38,894 nucleotides of DNA. It comes from Synergistaceae bacterium (GTDB lineage Bacteria > Synergistota > Synergistia > Synergistales > Synergistaceae). The stretch is from contig JAIROA010000040.1 in NCBI GenBank assembly GCA_031257775.1, forward strand, positions 1 to 38,894, given 5' to 3'. A program made the translations under genes and the position numbers. The notes below the pieces were generated by a model. It saw only the letters and a list, made by a program, of their open reading frames with translations, made no database searches and had not been told where the DNA came from. Positions 16,970-26,716 of the stretch are shown piece after piece (position 1 is the stretch's first letter; each line of letters begins with the position of its first letter).

Positions 16970-17001
16970 TTGATGCGGTAAAATAACTTACACTATATAA
17001 T
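16970..17001 (+). promoter_or_regulatory. Probable promoter of the peptide ABC operon
   Basis: TTGATG (16970-16975) is followed by an overlapping TATATA/TATAAT block (16994-17001), giving 18-20 base spacing. It lies about 60 bases before the substrate-binding gene, which has a strong AAGGAG site. Confidence 0.45.
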
Positions 17002-17058
17002 AAAGCGCCGATTCTTGTTCTTAGGGGGAGGCAAAAAACTGAAAAGGAGTGGTTCGCA

Positions 17059-18774
17059 ATGAAGAAGGGTTTGATCGTTCTTGCAGTTATCGTAGTGTTG
17101 CTTGTTGGCTGGCAGATTTCAAAAAGCCAAAACGCAGAGCAGGCCGAACCGCCCGCGACGCAGGTCGCGGAATCGCAGGCGACGGATTCGCAGGATACCG
17201 CGGCGGAAGATGGGAAACCCGTGTACGGCGGCGTTCTCAGGTGGCACGAGGTGGCGAACCCGCCGAAACTTGACGTTCACATGGCTACAGACACCACATC
17301 CGCGCGCGTTATCTACTGTATCTTCGAGAACCTTGTCACCAATAGCCTTGACGGCCAAAACGTCATCCCGCAGCTCGCCGAGAGCTGGAGCGCGTCCGAG
17401 GACGGGCTTACCTGGACCTTCAGCCTGCGGAAGGGCGTCCGTTTCCACAAGGAGACCGAGGGCGGCAAGCCGACAGAAAACGGCGGGCGGGAAGTTACCG
17501 CCGAGGACTGGAAGTGGACGTTTGAGCGCATGATCCGCGACAATTCGCCCCGCGCTTATTTCGTCGACTGCATCGCTGGCTACGATGAGATGGCCGATGG
17601 CAACGCGGAAGAGTGGTCAGGAATCAGGGCAGTCGACGACTACACTCTTGAGTTTACCCTCAAACAGCCGTTTTCGCCGTTTCTCACGGTGCTTTCCTAC
17701 AACTCGTTCGGCGTCGTCCCGAAAGAAGACGTTGAAAAGTGGGGCGCTGACTTCAACTTCCATCCTGTGGGGACCGGCCCGTTTGTGTTCGAGGAGTGGG
17801 TGCAGGATCAGCGCGTCACCCTCAAGAAAAACCCGGAATATTGGGGAAAGGATGAGGACGGCAATCAGCTTCCGTACCTCGATGGCTGGGAGCTGGTCGT
17901 GATACCGGACGGCACGGTCGCGTGGGAGGAGTTCAAGAAGGGCAATATCGACATCATGCGCGACGTGCCGGACAATCTCGTGAGCGACGCGCGCAGCCTT
18001 CTTGGCGATAAAATGCTTGACGGCCCTCAGCCAGGAACGTATTACTTCGGCTTCAACATGCAGAAGGAGCCGTTCAAGAGCAATAAAGCGCTTCGGCACG
18101 CCTTGAACTACGCGGTGGACCGCGAGAGGATAAACGATCTCGTCCTTGAGGGCCTCTGGTTCCCGGCGAAAGGCATACTGCCTCCCTCCATGCCCGGTTA
18201 CAACCCGAACCTGGAGAGCTACTCCTATGACCCGGAAAAGGCAAAGGAGCTTTTGACGGAGGCCGGATTCCCTGACGGCTTCGAGACGACGCTGCAGGTC
18301 AACCAGAACGTCAGGCATAGGGCAATCGCTGAGGCTGTGCAGGCTCAGGTCGCGGAACTCGGCATAAAGCTCAACGTCCAGATGGTGGACTGGGGCGTTC
18401 ACCTCGACACGCTGGATCGCGGCGAGTACGACGGCATGTACCGAATGGGCTGGGTCGTGGATTACCTTGACCCCGATAACTTCCTCTACGTCAACCTGCA
18501 CTCCAGCAATTTCGGGGCAAAGGGCAACTACTCGTTCTACAGCAATCCGGAGGCGGACAAGCTGATGGAAGAGGGGCGTACCGAGACTGATCCTGCCAAG
18601 CGCGTGGAGATATACCAGAAGGCTGAACAGACTATAGTCGACGACGCTCCGTGGCTCTTCCTGTTCTACTACTACAACAACATAGCGACGCAGAAGTGGG
18701 TAAACGGCGCAACCCTGCCGGCGTTCGGCAACTATACAGCCAGGATGGATAACGTCTGGATGGCCGAGAAGTAG
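17059..18774 (+). CDS. Peptide ABC transporter substrate-binding protein (DppA/OppA type)
   Basis: A 571-residue family-5 solute-binding protein that would bind peptides outside the membrane and hand them to the permeases downstream. Typical features are GGVLRWHEVANPPKLDVHMATD, LAESWSASEDGLTWTFSLRKGVRFH, the central FVFEEWVQDQRVTLKKNPEYWG and the RHALNYAVDRERIND region. The N-terminus (KKGLIVLAVIVVLLVGWQ) is a hydrophobic anchor followed by an Ala/Gln/Glu-rich linker; there is no lipobox cysteine. First gene of a five-gene operon. Peptide preference cannot be told; other family-5 ligands (nickel, oligosaccharides) are less likely. Confidence 0.92.
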   Translation: MKKGLIVLAVIVVLLVGWQISKSQNAEQAEPPATQVAESQATDSQDTAAEDGKPVYGGVLRWHEVANPPKLDVHMATDTTSARVIYCIFENLVTNSLDGQNVIPQLAESWSASEDGLTWTFSLRKGVRFHKETEGGKPTENGGREVTAEDWKWTFERMIRDNSPRAYFVDCIAGYDEMADGNAEEWSGIRAVDDYTLEFTLKQPFSPFLTVLSYNSFGVVPKEDVEKWGADFNFHPVGTGPFVFEEWVQDQRVTLKKNPEYWGKDEDGNQLPYLDGWELVVIPDGTVAWEEFKKGNIDIMRDVPDNLVSDARSLLGDKMLDGPQPGTYYFGFNMQKEPFKSNKALRHALNYAVDRERINDLVLEGLWFPAKGILPPSMPGYNPNLESYSYDPEKAKELLTEAGFPDGFETTLQVNQNVRHRAIAEAVQAQVAELGIKLNVQMVDWGVHLDTLDRGEYDGMYRMGWVVDYLDPDNFLYVNLHSSNFGAKGNYSFYSNPEADKLMEEGRTETDPAKRVEIYQKAEQTIVDDAPWLFLFYYYNNIATQKWVNGATLPAFGNYTARMDNVWMAEK

Positions 18775-18781
18775 GTTTGGC

Positions 18782-19717
18782 ATGTTCTCTCACGTCGTAA
18801 GAAAACTGCTGCAATCTATTCCGGTCGTTTGGGGAGTCGTGACCGCGGTCTTCATACTGATGGCTGTCGTCCCCGGAGACCCGGCGCGCCTTATGGCCGG
18901 TCAGCGAGGCGATCCTGCGACGATTGAGAGGATCAGGCATGATCTGGGGCTCGACCTCCCTATCATGAAGCAATACACTAAGTTCGTCGGCGAGCTTCTT
19001 CACGGCGATCTTGGCATGTCGTATCGTAACAATGAGCGCGTCGCCTCCGCGATAAAGACGCGCTTTATCGCCACAATCAGGCTTACCATGTGGGCGATGC
19101 TCATCGCGGTCGCCATAGGCCTCACGACCGGCATAATATCGGCGGCGAAGCCCAACTCCGCCTTTGACTACAGCGCTATGTTCGTAGCCATTTCGGGCGT
19201 AAGCGCTCCGGTTTTCTGGGTCGGGCTTCTGCTGCTCCTGGTGTTCGCGTATAACCTGAACTGGATTCCCGGCATTGGCGCCGGGGACGGAAGCTGGAAG
19301 TACCTCGTGCTTCCGGCAGTGACGCTGGGAGTGAGGCCGGCGGCGATTATCGCCCGCCTCACCAGATCCTGTATGCTGGAGGTCATGAGCCAGGATTATA
19401 TCCGCACGGCACGGGCAAAGGGCGTCAAGGAGAGTACGGTCGTTATCGGACATGCCCTTAAAAACGCCATGATACCGGTCGTCACGATCATAGGCACGTC
19501 TGTCTCGGATCTTTTGTCCGGCGCCGTTCTGACGGAGAGCATTTTCGCGTGGCCCGGCCTGGGGCGTCTTGCGGTGGAAGCCCTCGTCAACAGGGATTTT
19601 CCAATGATACGTGGAGTCGTGATAGTGATGGCTCTTACATTTCTCGTGGCGAATCTTTTAGTGGACATATCGTACGGTTTCTTTGACCCGCGGGTGCGCT
19701 ACGAGGGGGAGAGTTGA
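18782..19717 (+). CDS. dppB: Peptide ABC transporter permease (DppB/OppB type)
   Basis: 311 residues with six membrane helices. The N-terminus VVRKLLQSIPVVWGVVTAVFILM is typical of DppB, as are MAVVPGDPARLMAGQRGDP and the C-terminal VLTESIFAWPGLGRLAVEALVNRDFPMIRG. The ATPase-docking loop is seen in YIRTARAKGVKESTVVIGHALKNA. It starts 7 bases after the binding-protein gene and overlaps or abuts the next permease gene. Confidence 0.94.
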   Translation: MFSHVVRKLLQSIPVVWGVVTAVFILMAVVPGDPARLMAGQRGDPATIERIRHDLGLDLPIMKQYTKFVGELLHGDLGMSYRNNERVASAIKTRFIATIRLTMWAMLIAVAIGLTTGIISAAKPNSAFDYSAMFVAISGVSAPVFWVGLLLLLVFAYNLNWIPGIGAGDGSWKYLVLPAVTLGVRPAAIIARLTRSCMLEVMSQDYIRTARAKGVKESTVVIGHALKNAMIPVVTIIGTSVSDLLSGAVLTESIFAWPGLGRLAVEALVNRDFPMIRGVVIVMALTFLVANLLVDISYGFFDPRVRYEGES

Positions 19718-19722
19718 TCCCC

Positions 19723-20631
19723 ATGACAGCCAATAAAGCCGTCACGGCGCAGATCCGCGCCGAAGCCGGGGAGAGCCTCCTTAAGGAAGCGTGGATCCGG
19801 TTCCGGCGCAACAAGCTGGCCATGATAGGGCTCGTCATGACGATCTCAATAATATTGGCCGCGATATTCGCGGGGGTGCTCGCGCCGTATGACCCAAAGG
19901 CTCAGCTCGCTTTTACCGTGGATCCGGCGCTCAAGCTCGCCGCGCCTTCCGCGCGGCATCCTATGGGCAACGACCTATACGGGCGCGACATATTGAGCCG
20001 CGTGCTTTACGGCGCGCGCATATCGCTTGAGATAGGCATATTCGCCACGCTCGTCACTATCATCATAGGGGTGCCGCTCGGAGCCATAGCGGGGTATATG
20101 GGAGGAATATGGGACGACCTGATATCGTGGCTCGTCAACGTGATATTTGCCTTCCCGTTCATACTGTTCGTCCTGGCGGTCGTCTCGGTTTTCCGGAACC
20201 CGAGCCTCTATCTGGTGTTCGTTGCGATAGGCTTAGTCAACTGGGTCGCTCTCTGCAGGATAACGCGCGGCCAGTTCATAGCGTTGCGGGGAAGCGAGTT
20301 CGTCGAGGCGGCCCGCGCGCTGGGCCTTCCGACTGGGAGGATCGTGTTCCGCCACATACTGCCCAATGCGATAGCACCGATAATAGTGCAGGCCACGCTT
20401 GGGATGGGCGGGATCATCACGCTGGAGGCCGGGCTTGCGTATCTTGGTTTCGGCGCCCAGCCGCCGACCCCTTCGTGGGGGCTGATGATATCGGAAGGGC
20501 AGCAGTACCTTGCCAGAGGGCAGTGGTGGTGGTCGATGTTCCCCGGAATCGCGATCATGTATACGGTCCTCGCCTTCAACTTCCTCGGCGACGGCCTGCG
20601 CGACGCGCTTGACGTGCGTCAGAAGAGGTAA
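19723..20631 (+). CDS. dppC: Peptide ABC transporter permease (DppC/OppC type)
   Basis: About 302 residues. Characteristic segments are [18 protein letters not shown], the LAPYDPKAQ motif, [24 protein letters not shown] and [21 protein letters not shown] near the end. ATG 19723 is preferred over the TTG at 19714 in the track, since GGAGAG sits about nine bases before it. It pairs with DppB to form the membrane channel. Confidence 0.94.
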   Translation: MTANKAVTAQIRAEAGESLLKEAWIRFRRNKLAMIGLVMTISIILAAIFAGVLAPYDPKAQLAFTVDPALKLAAPSARHPMGNDLYGRDILSRVLYGARISLEIGIFATLVTIIIGVPLGAIAGYMGGIWDDLISWLVNVIFAFPFILFVLAVVSVFRNPSLYLVFVAIGLVNWVALCRITRGQFIALRGSEFVEAARALGLPTGRIVFRHILPNAIAPIIVQATLGMGGIITLEAGLAYLGFGAQPPTPSWGLMISEGQQYLARGQWWWSMFPGIAIMYTVLAFNFLGDGLRDALDVRQKR

Positions 20632-20635
20632 TGGC

Positions 20636-21611
20636 ATGCCGCTTTTAGAGATTAAGGATCTCAGCACCGTATTCGACACGGACAGGGGAATCGCTAGGGC
20701 TGTGGACGGCGTGTCGTTTTCCATTGAACCTGGAGAAACGCTGGGAGTGGTAGGGGAGTCTGGATGCGGAAAGAGCGTCACGGCGCTCTCCGTCATGCGC
20801 CTCTTGCAGAAACCGACCGGGCGCGTGGAAGGCGGCGAGATATTCATGGAGGGCCGCAGCCTTCTTGGCCTTTCCGAGCCGGAGATGCGCAAGATAAGGG
20901 GCAACAGTATATCCATGATATTCCAGGAGCCCATGACGAGCCTGAACCCTGTCTATACCGTGTGCAGCCAGATATCGGAGCCGCTGATACTCCACCAGGC
21001 GCTCGGCAAGCGCGAGGCCCGGCTGAGGGCGATAGAGATGCTCGACACCGTGGGCATACCGAACGCGAAGTCCCGCATAGACGAGTACCCCCATCAGTTT
21101 TCCGGCGGCCAGCGTCAGAGGATAATGATAGCGATGGCACTGGCCTGCAAACCGGCGCTTCTGATAGCGGACGAGCCGACGACGGCGCTTGACGTAACCG
21201 TGCAGGCTCAGATACTGGATCTCATGAATGAGCTTAAGGCTGAATTTGGCTCCGCCGTAATGCTCATAACGCACTCTCTGGGCGTCGTCGCGGAGACTGC
21301 CCAGCGCGTCGTCGTCATGTACGCCGCGAAGGTCGTGGAGGAAGCCTCCGTGCGCGCGCTTTTCGGGAATCCCATGCATCCGTATACTAGAGGGCTTCTG
21401 ACATCAATACCGAGGATGGATAGCGACGTCAAAAGGCTTCCTGTCATACCAGGGATCGTCCCGAGCCCGTTTAATTTTCCAAGCGGCTGCAGATTTTGCG
21501 ACCGCTGCGGCGAGCGAATAGGCAAATGCGCCGATCAAGCGCCGCCGCTATTCGGCATAGGAGACGCCCACACGGTGCGATGCTGGCTTTATGAGAAGGA
21601 GGGCGCAAGAT

Positions 21612-21619
<8 letters not shown>
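20636..21619 (+). CDS. dppD: Peptide ABC transporter ATP-binding protein (DppD/OppD type)
   Basis: About 327 residues. Walker A is GESGCGKS, the signature is FSGGQRQR, Walker B is [12 protein letters not shown], and the switch histidine is in LITHSLGVV. The C-terminal oligopeptide domain has the cysteine-rich stretch [15 protein letters not shown], a [4Fe-4S]-type motif common in DppD/OppD. The track ORF begins at 20510 inside dppC; ATG 20636 behind AGAGG is the real start, 4 bases after the dppC stop. Confidence 0.94.
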
Positions 21620-22598
<979 letters not shown>

Positions 22599-22636
22599 CC
22601 CGAAGCAGCCTGGAACGCCCAAAATTGGCATTAAAA

Positions 22637-22673
22637 AAACCGCAGGATTGTTTCCCTGCGGTTTGCCTTTTTT
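22637..22673. terminator. Bidirectional intrinsic terminator between dppF and the Lrp gene
   Basis: AAACCGCAGG (22637-22646) pairs with CCTGCGGTTT (22655-22664), followed by TTTTTT on the right and preceded by an A run that becomes a U tract on the opposite strand. It can stop both converging transcripts. Confidence 0.85.
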
Positions 22674-23148
22674 AGTCAGTCATGCTTACGCGCGGCGGAT
22701 GCACGATGCGGCGTTTCGCGGAGCTGGGCAGGACTATGCTCGTCATGAGCTTGCCGTAGCGCGACAGATCTGACAGCAGTTCCTCCAGAAATTCAAGCGA
22801 GGGTACCTGAATCTCCAGCATGAAATCGCTGGTCCCGGTGAGCGACCAGCATGACAGGATCTCAGGTATGCTGGTCAGCGACTCGTTTATGATCTGCTCG
22901 CTCCCTGGGTTCGCGGCCAGGTTTATTATCGCGGACAGTGTATAGCCGACCTTGCGGGGATTGACAACAGCGCTGTACCCGGTGATGATCCCCTCGTCCT
23001 CCATCCGCTTCACCCGTTCGATGACCGCGGTTGGCGAAAGGTTCACCATTTCGGCTAGCTGCTTGAACGAAACGCGCCCATTTTTCTGAAGCTCGTCCAG
23101 TATCTTCCATCCTATTTCGTCAACGCTGCGCAATTCCTTATCCGACAT
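22672..23148 (-). CDS. Lrp/AsnC-family transcriptional regulator
   Basis: 158 residues. An N-terminal winged helix (VDEIGWKILDELQKNGRVSFKQLAEMVNLSPTAVIERVKRMEDEGIITGY) is followed by the RAM ligand-binding domain (SWSLTGTSDFMLEIQVPSLEFLEELL). Such proteins sense amino acids and control uptake or catabolism genes. It converges on the peptide ABC operon and lies upstream of an alcohol dehydrogenase gene; control of either is plausible but unproven. ATG 23148 is preceded by GAGGTGAAAAC. The C-terminal tail (SSAKRRIVHPPRVSMTD) is unremarkable. Confidence 0.93.
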   Translation of the reverse strand: MSDKELRSVDEIGWKILDELQKNGRVSFKQLAEMVNLSPTAVIERVKRMEDEGIITGYSAVVNPRKVGYTLSAIINLAANPGSEQIINESLTSIPEILSCWSLTGTSDFMLEIQVPSLEFLEELLSDLSRYGKLMTSIVLPSSAKRRIVHPPRVSMTD

Positions 23149-23170
23149 GTTTTCACCTCATCCTTATTCT

Positions 23171-23176
23171 ATTATA
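23171..23176 (-). promoter_or_regulatory. Probable -10 box of the Lrp-family gene
   Basis: TATAAT on the minus strand (ATTATA at 23171-23176) lies 23 bases before the start codon, followed by the GAGGTG site. A convincing -35 box was not found, so the gene may need an activator or use a weak one. Confidence 0.4.
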
Positions 23177-23262
23177 GAAAAATGTTATAAAAAGAGCAGC
23201 CCGATCCCAGCCGGCTGGCAAGGCAAAGGGCTGCTATATTATTGTTTAGCGTAACACGAAAC

Positions 23263-23316
23263 GTTGAGGTTTTTATACGGATCAACTTGTTTTGAACAAG
23301 CTGATTTGCAATTAAA
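23263..23316 (-). repeat. Dispersed 3'-end hairpin repeat, copy 4 (diverged)
   Basis: GTTGAGGTTTTT, then stem ATCAACTTGTT (23281-23291) with AACAAGCTGAT (23295-23305), then TTTGCAATTA. The outer frame matches copies 1-3, but most stem bases differ; 11 pairs, one of them G-U, are still formed. It overlaps the alcohol dehydrogenase stop codon, with the same polarity as the copies after the PurM-like and MATE genes. Confidence 0.6.
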
Positions 23317-24466
23317 ACGCTTCTTTGTAGAGCGCCAGCAAATCCTCTTCAGTGACGTCCCGCGGGTTGCCGGGGGTGCAGACGTCCCTTATCGCGGCTG
23401 CCGCAAGCGCTGACAGATCCTCTTTTTTCACGCCCAGCTCGTGCAGTTTCTCCGGCACGCCTACGTCGATCGAAAGCTGGCGGACAGCGGCTACCGTGGC
23501 TTTCTGGGCTTCCTCAAGAGACATGTCGTCAATCCCCGGGACGCGCATTGCCCGCCCGATGTCGCGGAATTTCTCGCCGCATGCCGGGGCGTTGAACGCC
23601 ATGACGTATGGGAGAAGAAGGGCGTTCGCGACTCCGTGCGGAATATCGTAAAATCCGCCGAGCGGATGCCCCATGCCGTGGACGGCGCCTAGCCCGACGT
23701 TCGAATAGCCCATGCCGGCGATGTATTGCCCGAGGGCCATCTGCTCCGCGGCCTTGCCGTCATTTTCAAGAACGGACGCGCGGAGGTTTGCCGCGATAAG
23801 CTCGATGGATTTCAGCTCCACCATGTCGGAGAGTTCCCACGCGCCCTTTGTGAGGTAGCCCTCTATCGCGTGGGTGAGCGCGTCCATCCCGGTAGCGGCC
23901 TTGAGGCCTTTCGGCATGGATTCCATCATCTCTGAGTCGACTATCGCCAAGATCGGGATGTCATGCGGGTCTACGCAGACGAACTTGCGGCGGTTCTCCA
24001 CGTCGGTGATGACGTAGTTGATGGTGACTTCCGCAGCCGTTCCGGCAGTGGTCGGGATCGCGATCAACGGGACGCCCCTTTTTTCTGTCGGCGCGACGCC
24101 TTCAAGGGAGAGGACATCGGCGTACTCCCTGTTGTTGGAGATGATGCTGATGGCTTTGCCTGTGTCGATCGATGAGCCTCCGCCTACCGCTACGATGCAC
24201 TCCGCCGCCGAGTTCCTGAACGCCTTCACGCCGGCCTTTACGTTGTCGACTGTCGGGTTTTGCTTGATGTCGTCGAAGATCTCGTATTTTATTCCGGCTT
24301 CCTTCAGCACGTCCTCGACCTTAGTAGCGACCTTGAACTTGATGAGATCCTTGTCAGTCACGAGAAGGACCTTTTTGAAACCTCTGCTCCGAAGCTCTCC
24401 GGGGAGAACCGAAATAGCTCCCGCGCCAAAATACGACATCTCATTAAGCACAATGCGATTTGCCAT
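23312..24466 (-). CDS. Iron-containing alcohol dehydrogenase
   Basis: About 384 residues of the Fe-ADH family (group III), which reduces aldehydes or oxidises alcohols with NAD(P)H. The dinucleotide site is VAVGGGSSIDTGKA; metal-ligand regions are ALTHAIEGYLTKGA and the segment HGMGHPLGGFYDIPHG. ATG 24466 with GGAGGGATGTC in front is the likely start; the longer track ORF adds a run that looks non-coding. Single gene with its own promoter-like site. Substrate (ethanol, lactaldehyde, 1,3-propanediol or other) cannot be told. Confidence 0.92.
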   Translation of the reverse strand: MANRIVLNEMSYFGAGAISVLPGELRSRGFKKVLLVTDKDLIKFKVATKVEDVLKEAGIKYEIFDDIKQNPTVDNVKAGVKAFRNSAAECIVAVGGGSSIDTGKAISIISNNREYADVLSLEGVAPTEKRGVPLIAIPTTAGTAAEVTINYVITDVENRRKFVCVDPHDIPILAIVDSEMMESMPKGLKAATGMDALTHAIEGYLTKGAWELSDMVELKSIELIAANLRASVLENDGKAAEQMALGQYIAGMGYSNVGLGAVHGMGHPLGGFYDIPHGVANALLLPYVMAFNAPACGEKFRDIGRAMRVPGIDDMSLEEAQKATVAAVRQLSIDVGVPEKLHELGVKKEDLSALAAAAIRDVCTPGNPRDVTEEDLLALYKEAF

Positions 24467-24508
24467 CTGACATCCCTCCATAGATTTTGATAGGTAAGCG
24501 ATGGTTAT

Positions 24509-24537
24509 ATTAAAACTCAAATATCAATAAAATTCAA
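24509..24537 (-). promoter_or_regulatory. Probable promoter of the alcohol dehydrogenase gene
   Basis: On the minus strand TTGAAT (24532-24537) and TTTAAT (24509-24514) are 17 bases apart in an AT-rich stretch, about 45 bases before the start codon. Confidence 0.4.
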
Positions 24538-24583
24538 GCGGCAAACTTCTATATATAATTCTAAACCGGCGCGTCGGGATATT

Positions 24584-25336
24584 TCAGCGCGTCCGCCGCC
24601 TGTCTGGCACAACGACTCCGCCGTGATAGCAGATGAAGCGATCCGCGTTCAATCCCGCGAGTTTTTTCGCGGATGCTTTTGCCTCTTGGACGTTCATGGC
24701 GTAACTCGGGTTTGCCAGCCGCAGCCTGCCGTTTATAGCCACTAGGGCGTCTCCGGTCACGACAGTCCTGTGCGCTCTTACGTAAAGCGAGATATGCCCC
24801 GGCATGTGTCCGGGCGTCGCCACTATCTCAGTCCCGCCGCACCAAGGGAACGAGTCTCCATCACGGACAGCGATGTCGACCTTGACGGGCCTTAGCGCCT
24901 CCAGCGAATCCTGAAAAAACTTCGCTTCCGGACGCAGATGCTCCGGCAAGGTGTCATACACAGCCTCTGAATGGGCGAGCCTCAGATTTTTCTTTTCCTT
25001 TTCAATGTACGGGGCATCCAGCTCCGAGGCGATGACGCGTATGCGCGGATACTTTTCTGTCAGCTCGAAAAGACCTCCGCAGTGGTCGTAATCATGGTGG
25101 GTGATGATGACGGACGTTATCTTGGGCAGGGGGCAGCCAGCCATGTCCGAGGCTTCCTCCAGCTTACGCAGGAAGCCGGGGTAGCCGCAGTCTATTAAAA
25201 TTTTTTCGCCGAGGCCGTCCCCGCACGCCAGCACGGCAGGGAAAATGGCGTTTTCCTCCCCGCCGTCATCGATGAAAGGGATTTTTAGGATGAGGATATC
25301 CCCGATATTTTTTGAGCTGTTTGATCTGTCCGTCAT
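24584..25336 (-). CDS. MBL-fold metallohydrolase
   Basis: 250 residues of the metallo-beta-lactamase superfamily. The metal motif reads HHDYDH, the H-x-D-x-D-H variant found in several lactonase- and glyoxalase-like branches, followed by ATPGHMPGH and TGDAL. It is probably a cytoplasmic hydrolase of a thioester, lactone or similar bond. The short tail VVPDRRRTR has no family meaning. It reads in the same direction as the alcohol dehydrogenase, but a gap of about 120 bases with a promoter-like site lies between, so co-transcription is uncertain. Confidence 0.85.
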   Translation of the reverse strand: MTDRSNSSKNIGDILILKIPFIDDGGEENAIFPAVLACGDGLGEKILIDCGYPGFLRKLEEASDMAGCPLPKITSVIITHHDYDHCGGLFELTEKYPRIRVIASELDAPYIEKEKKNLRLAHSEAVYDTLPEHLRPEAKFFQDSLEALRPVKVDIAVRDGDSFPWCGGTEIVATPGHMPGHISLYVRAHRTVVTGDALVAINGRLRLANPSYAMNVQEAKASAKKLAGLNADRFICYHGGVVVPDRRRTR

Positions 25337-25401
25337 GTCATCCTCTTTTTCAAAATATCATGCACCTTTGCCACGAACGCCCGTTTTAAAGCAACGCATT
25401 A

Positions 25402-25432
25402 TTGCGCATAAATGCATTAAACATTATATAAT
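25402..25432 (+). promoter_or_regulatory. Possible promoter of the NTF2-like gene
   Basis: TATAAT at 25427-25432 is exact. The best -35 candidate, TTGCGC at 25402-25407, is 19 bases away, longer than ideal. Confidence 0.35.
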
Positions 25433-25531
25433 AGCATCATGTAAAGAACGCGACTATATATCTATACGCGGTAAAGAGCCCATTAGCCTGGCAAGTGTAG
25501 AGTTTTGCCGCGTGGATAAGGGGAGACGGGA

Positions 25532-26095
25532 ATGGGACCCAAAAAAATCGTTCGCAGGTTCTGGGGTGATATAGATGCCAGGAGGTGGGATAATCTCGCC
25601 GCCTACTTTTACAAGAAGGCACGGATTGAACTGCCGAACACCGGCGAGCGTTTCGACGCCTTGGGATTCCGCGATCTCAACAGCAACTGTCCCGGCTATT
25701 GGCACGTCGAAATCGAAAAAATCATCCGTTCCGGACGGTTTGTCATATCAGTCGTTAAGGTAGCTAACAACGCGTCATCTTTCCACGCCACGTCGTTTTT
25801 CACGTTCAGGGGGAAAAAAATCCTCTCCCTGCTCGAATATTGGGGAGAGGACGGCAGGTTTTACCGCCGTCACGTGAAAAACGTCCCAGAGATGACTGAA
25901 GCCGCGAGCGCCCTGCCCGCTGACGGGAGCCAAGATATCGACAAGGTACAGCCCAGCCTGCCTAACCAGGCTCACGAAGCCCGTCAGGATAGTAAACCTC
26001 GCCAAATCCATAAAGAAGCTGATATCGTCACGATGCCGAAGACAGTCAAAAAATCGGCATGGACTCGCTTGTTTTTCCCTGACGACGCCGTGTGA
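25532..26095 (+). CDS. NTF2/SnoaL-like domain protein with a charged tail
   Basis: 187 residues. The first 120 read like an NTF2/SnoaL fold: an N-terminal helix (KKIVRRFWGDIDARRWDNLAAYFYKKARIEL), then a run of beta strands (RFVISVVKVANNASSFHATSFFTFRGKKILSLLEYWG). The remaining 65 residues are a Lys/Asp/Gln-rich, probably flexible tail. There is no signal peptide. NTF2-like proteins bind small ligands, and the ligand here is unknown. It stands alone, converging on the deacylase gene. Confidence 0.6.
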   Translation: MGPKKIVRRFWGDIDARRWDNLAAYFYKKARIELPNTGERFDALGFRDLNSNCPGYWHVEIEKIIRSGRFVISVVKVANNASSFHATSFFTFRGKKILSLLEYWGEDGRFYRRHVKNVPEMTEAASALPADGSQDIDKVQPSLPNQAHEARQDSKPRQIHKEADIVTMPKTVKKSAWTRLFFPDDAV

Positions 26096-26165
26096 TATGC
26101 CTCCTTTGCAGCACTTCTTGCAGCGTCGGGATTCTGGATTTCCTCGAAAGAGTTAATCTCGCACG

Positions 26166-26660
26166 TTATTTTTTTATATCCTCGACGGCACCGCCGGTAA
26201 TTTCGAGCAGCTCGCCGGGGGATATGGGGAATACGTCGCGGTGGCTTCCGGCTGCCGACCAGACTATGGCGTATTGAAAGAGGTCGCGGTCAAGCAGCGC
26301 CCTTGGCTGTGCCGGGTATCCGACAGGAGGGACGCCGCCAGGCTCGAAGCCTGAGAATTCCCGTATGGCCTCCGCCGTTCCCATGCGGACTTTGCGCGCG
26401 CCCGTGATTTCCTTTATCTTCTTGTCGTTGACTCTGTTCGTGCCGGACATCAGAGCTAGCACCCACTCTTCCCCAGAGTCGGTCTCCGCCAGAAAAAGAA
26501 GGCTCTTTAAAATTTCTCCCGGCGGGGCGCCGATTTCCTTGGACGCGTCATCCACCGTAAAGATGGTTTCTTTGGTGTGAATCACCTCGCTCTCGCATGA
26601 GACGCTTTTGAGAAACGCCCGCACCCTCTCCACTGGGTCGGCAATCTGAGTCAGATCCAT
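26166..26660 (-). CDS. YbaK/EbsC-family aminoacyl-tRNA deacylase-like protein
   Basis: About 164 residues of the YbaK/ProX editing-domain family, which removes mischarged amino acids from tRNA. Seen: ETIFTVDDASKEIGAPPGEILKSLLF, then ALMSGTNRVNDKKIKEITGARKVRM and the glycine-rich GFEPGGVPPVGYP loop. The conserved Lys in the EILKSL stretch is present. The tRNA substrate (often Cys-tRNA-Pro or Ala-tRNA-Pro) cannot be told. ATG 26660, just after GGGGGTTCAGGA, is preferred to 26693. Single gene with no operon partner; it follows the transglycosylase gene in the same direction. Confidence 0.87.
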   Translation of the reverse strand: MDLTQIADPVERVRAFLKSVSCESEVIHTKETIFTVDDASKEIGAPPGEILKSLLFLAETDSGEEWVLALMSGTNRVNDKKIKEITGARKVRMGTAEAIREFSGFEPGGVPPVGYPAQPRALLDRDLFQYAIVWSAAGSHRDVFPISPGELLEITGGAVEDIKK

Positions 26661-26716
26661 TCCTGAACCCCCTTTTGTATAATTCTTTATCATTCATCTA
26701 TGTCTTCTGTAAAACG

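Noticed and set aside
17617-18783. 388-residue minus-strand ORF
   Set aside because: Antisense to the dppA-like gene; composition is His/Arg/Val-rich with no motif.
18632-19453. 273-residue minus-strand ORF
   Set aside because: Antisense to the dppA-like and dppB genes.
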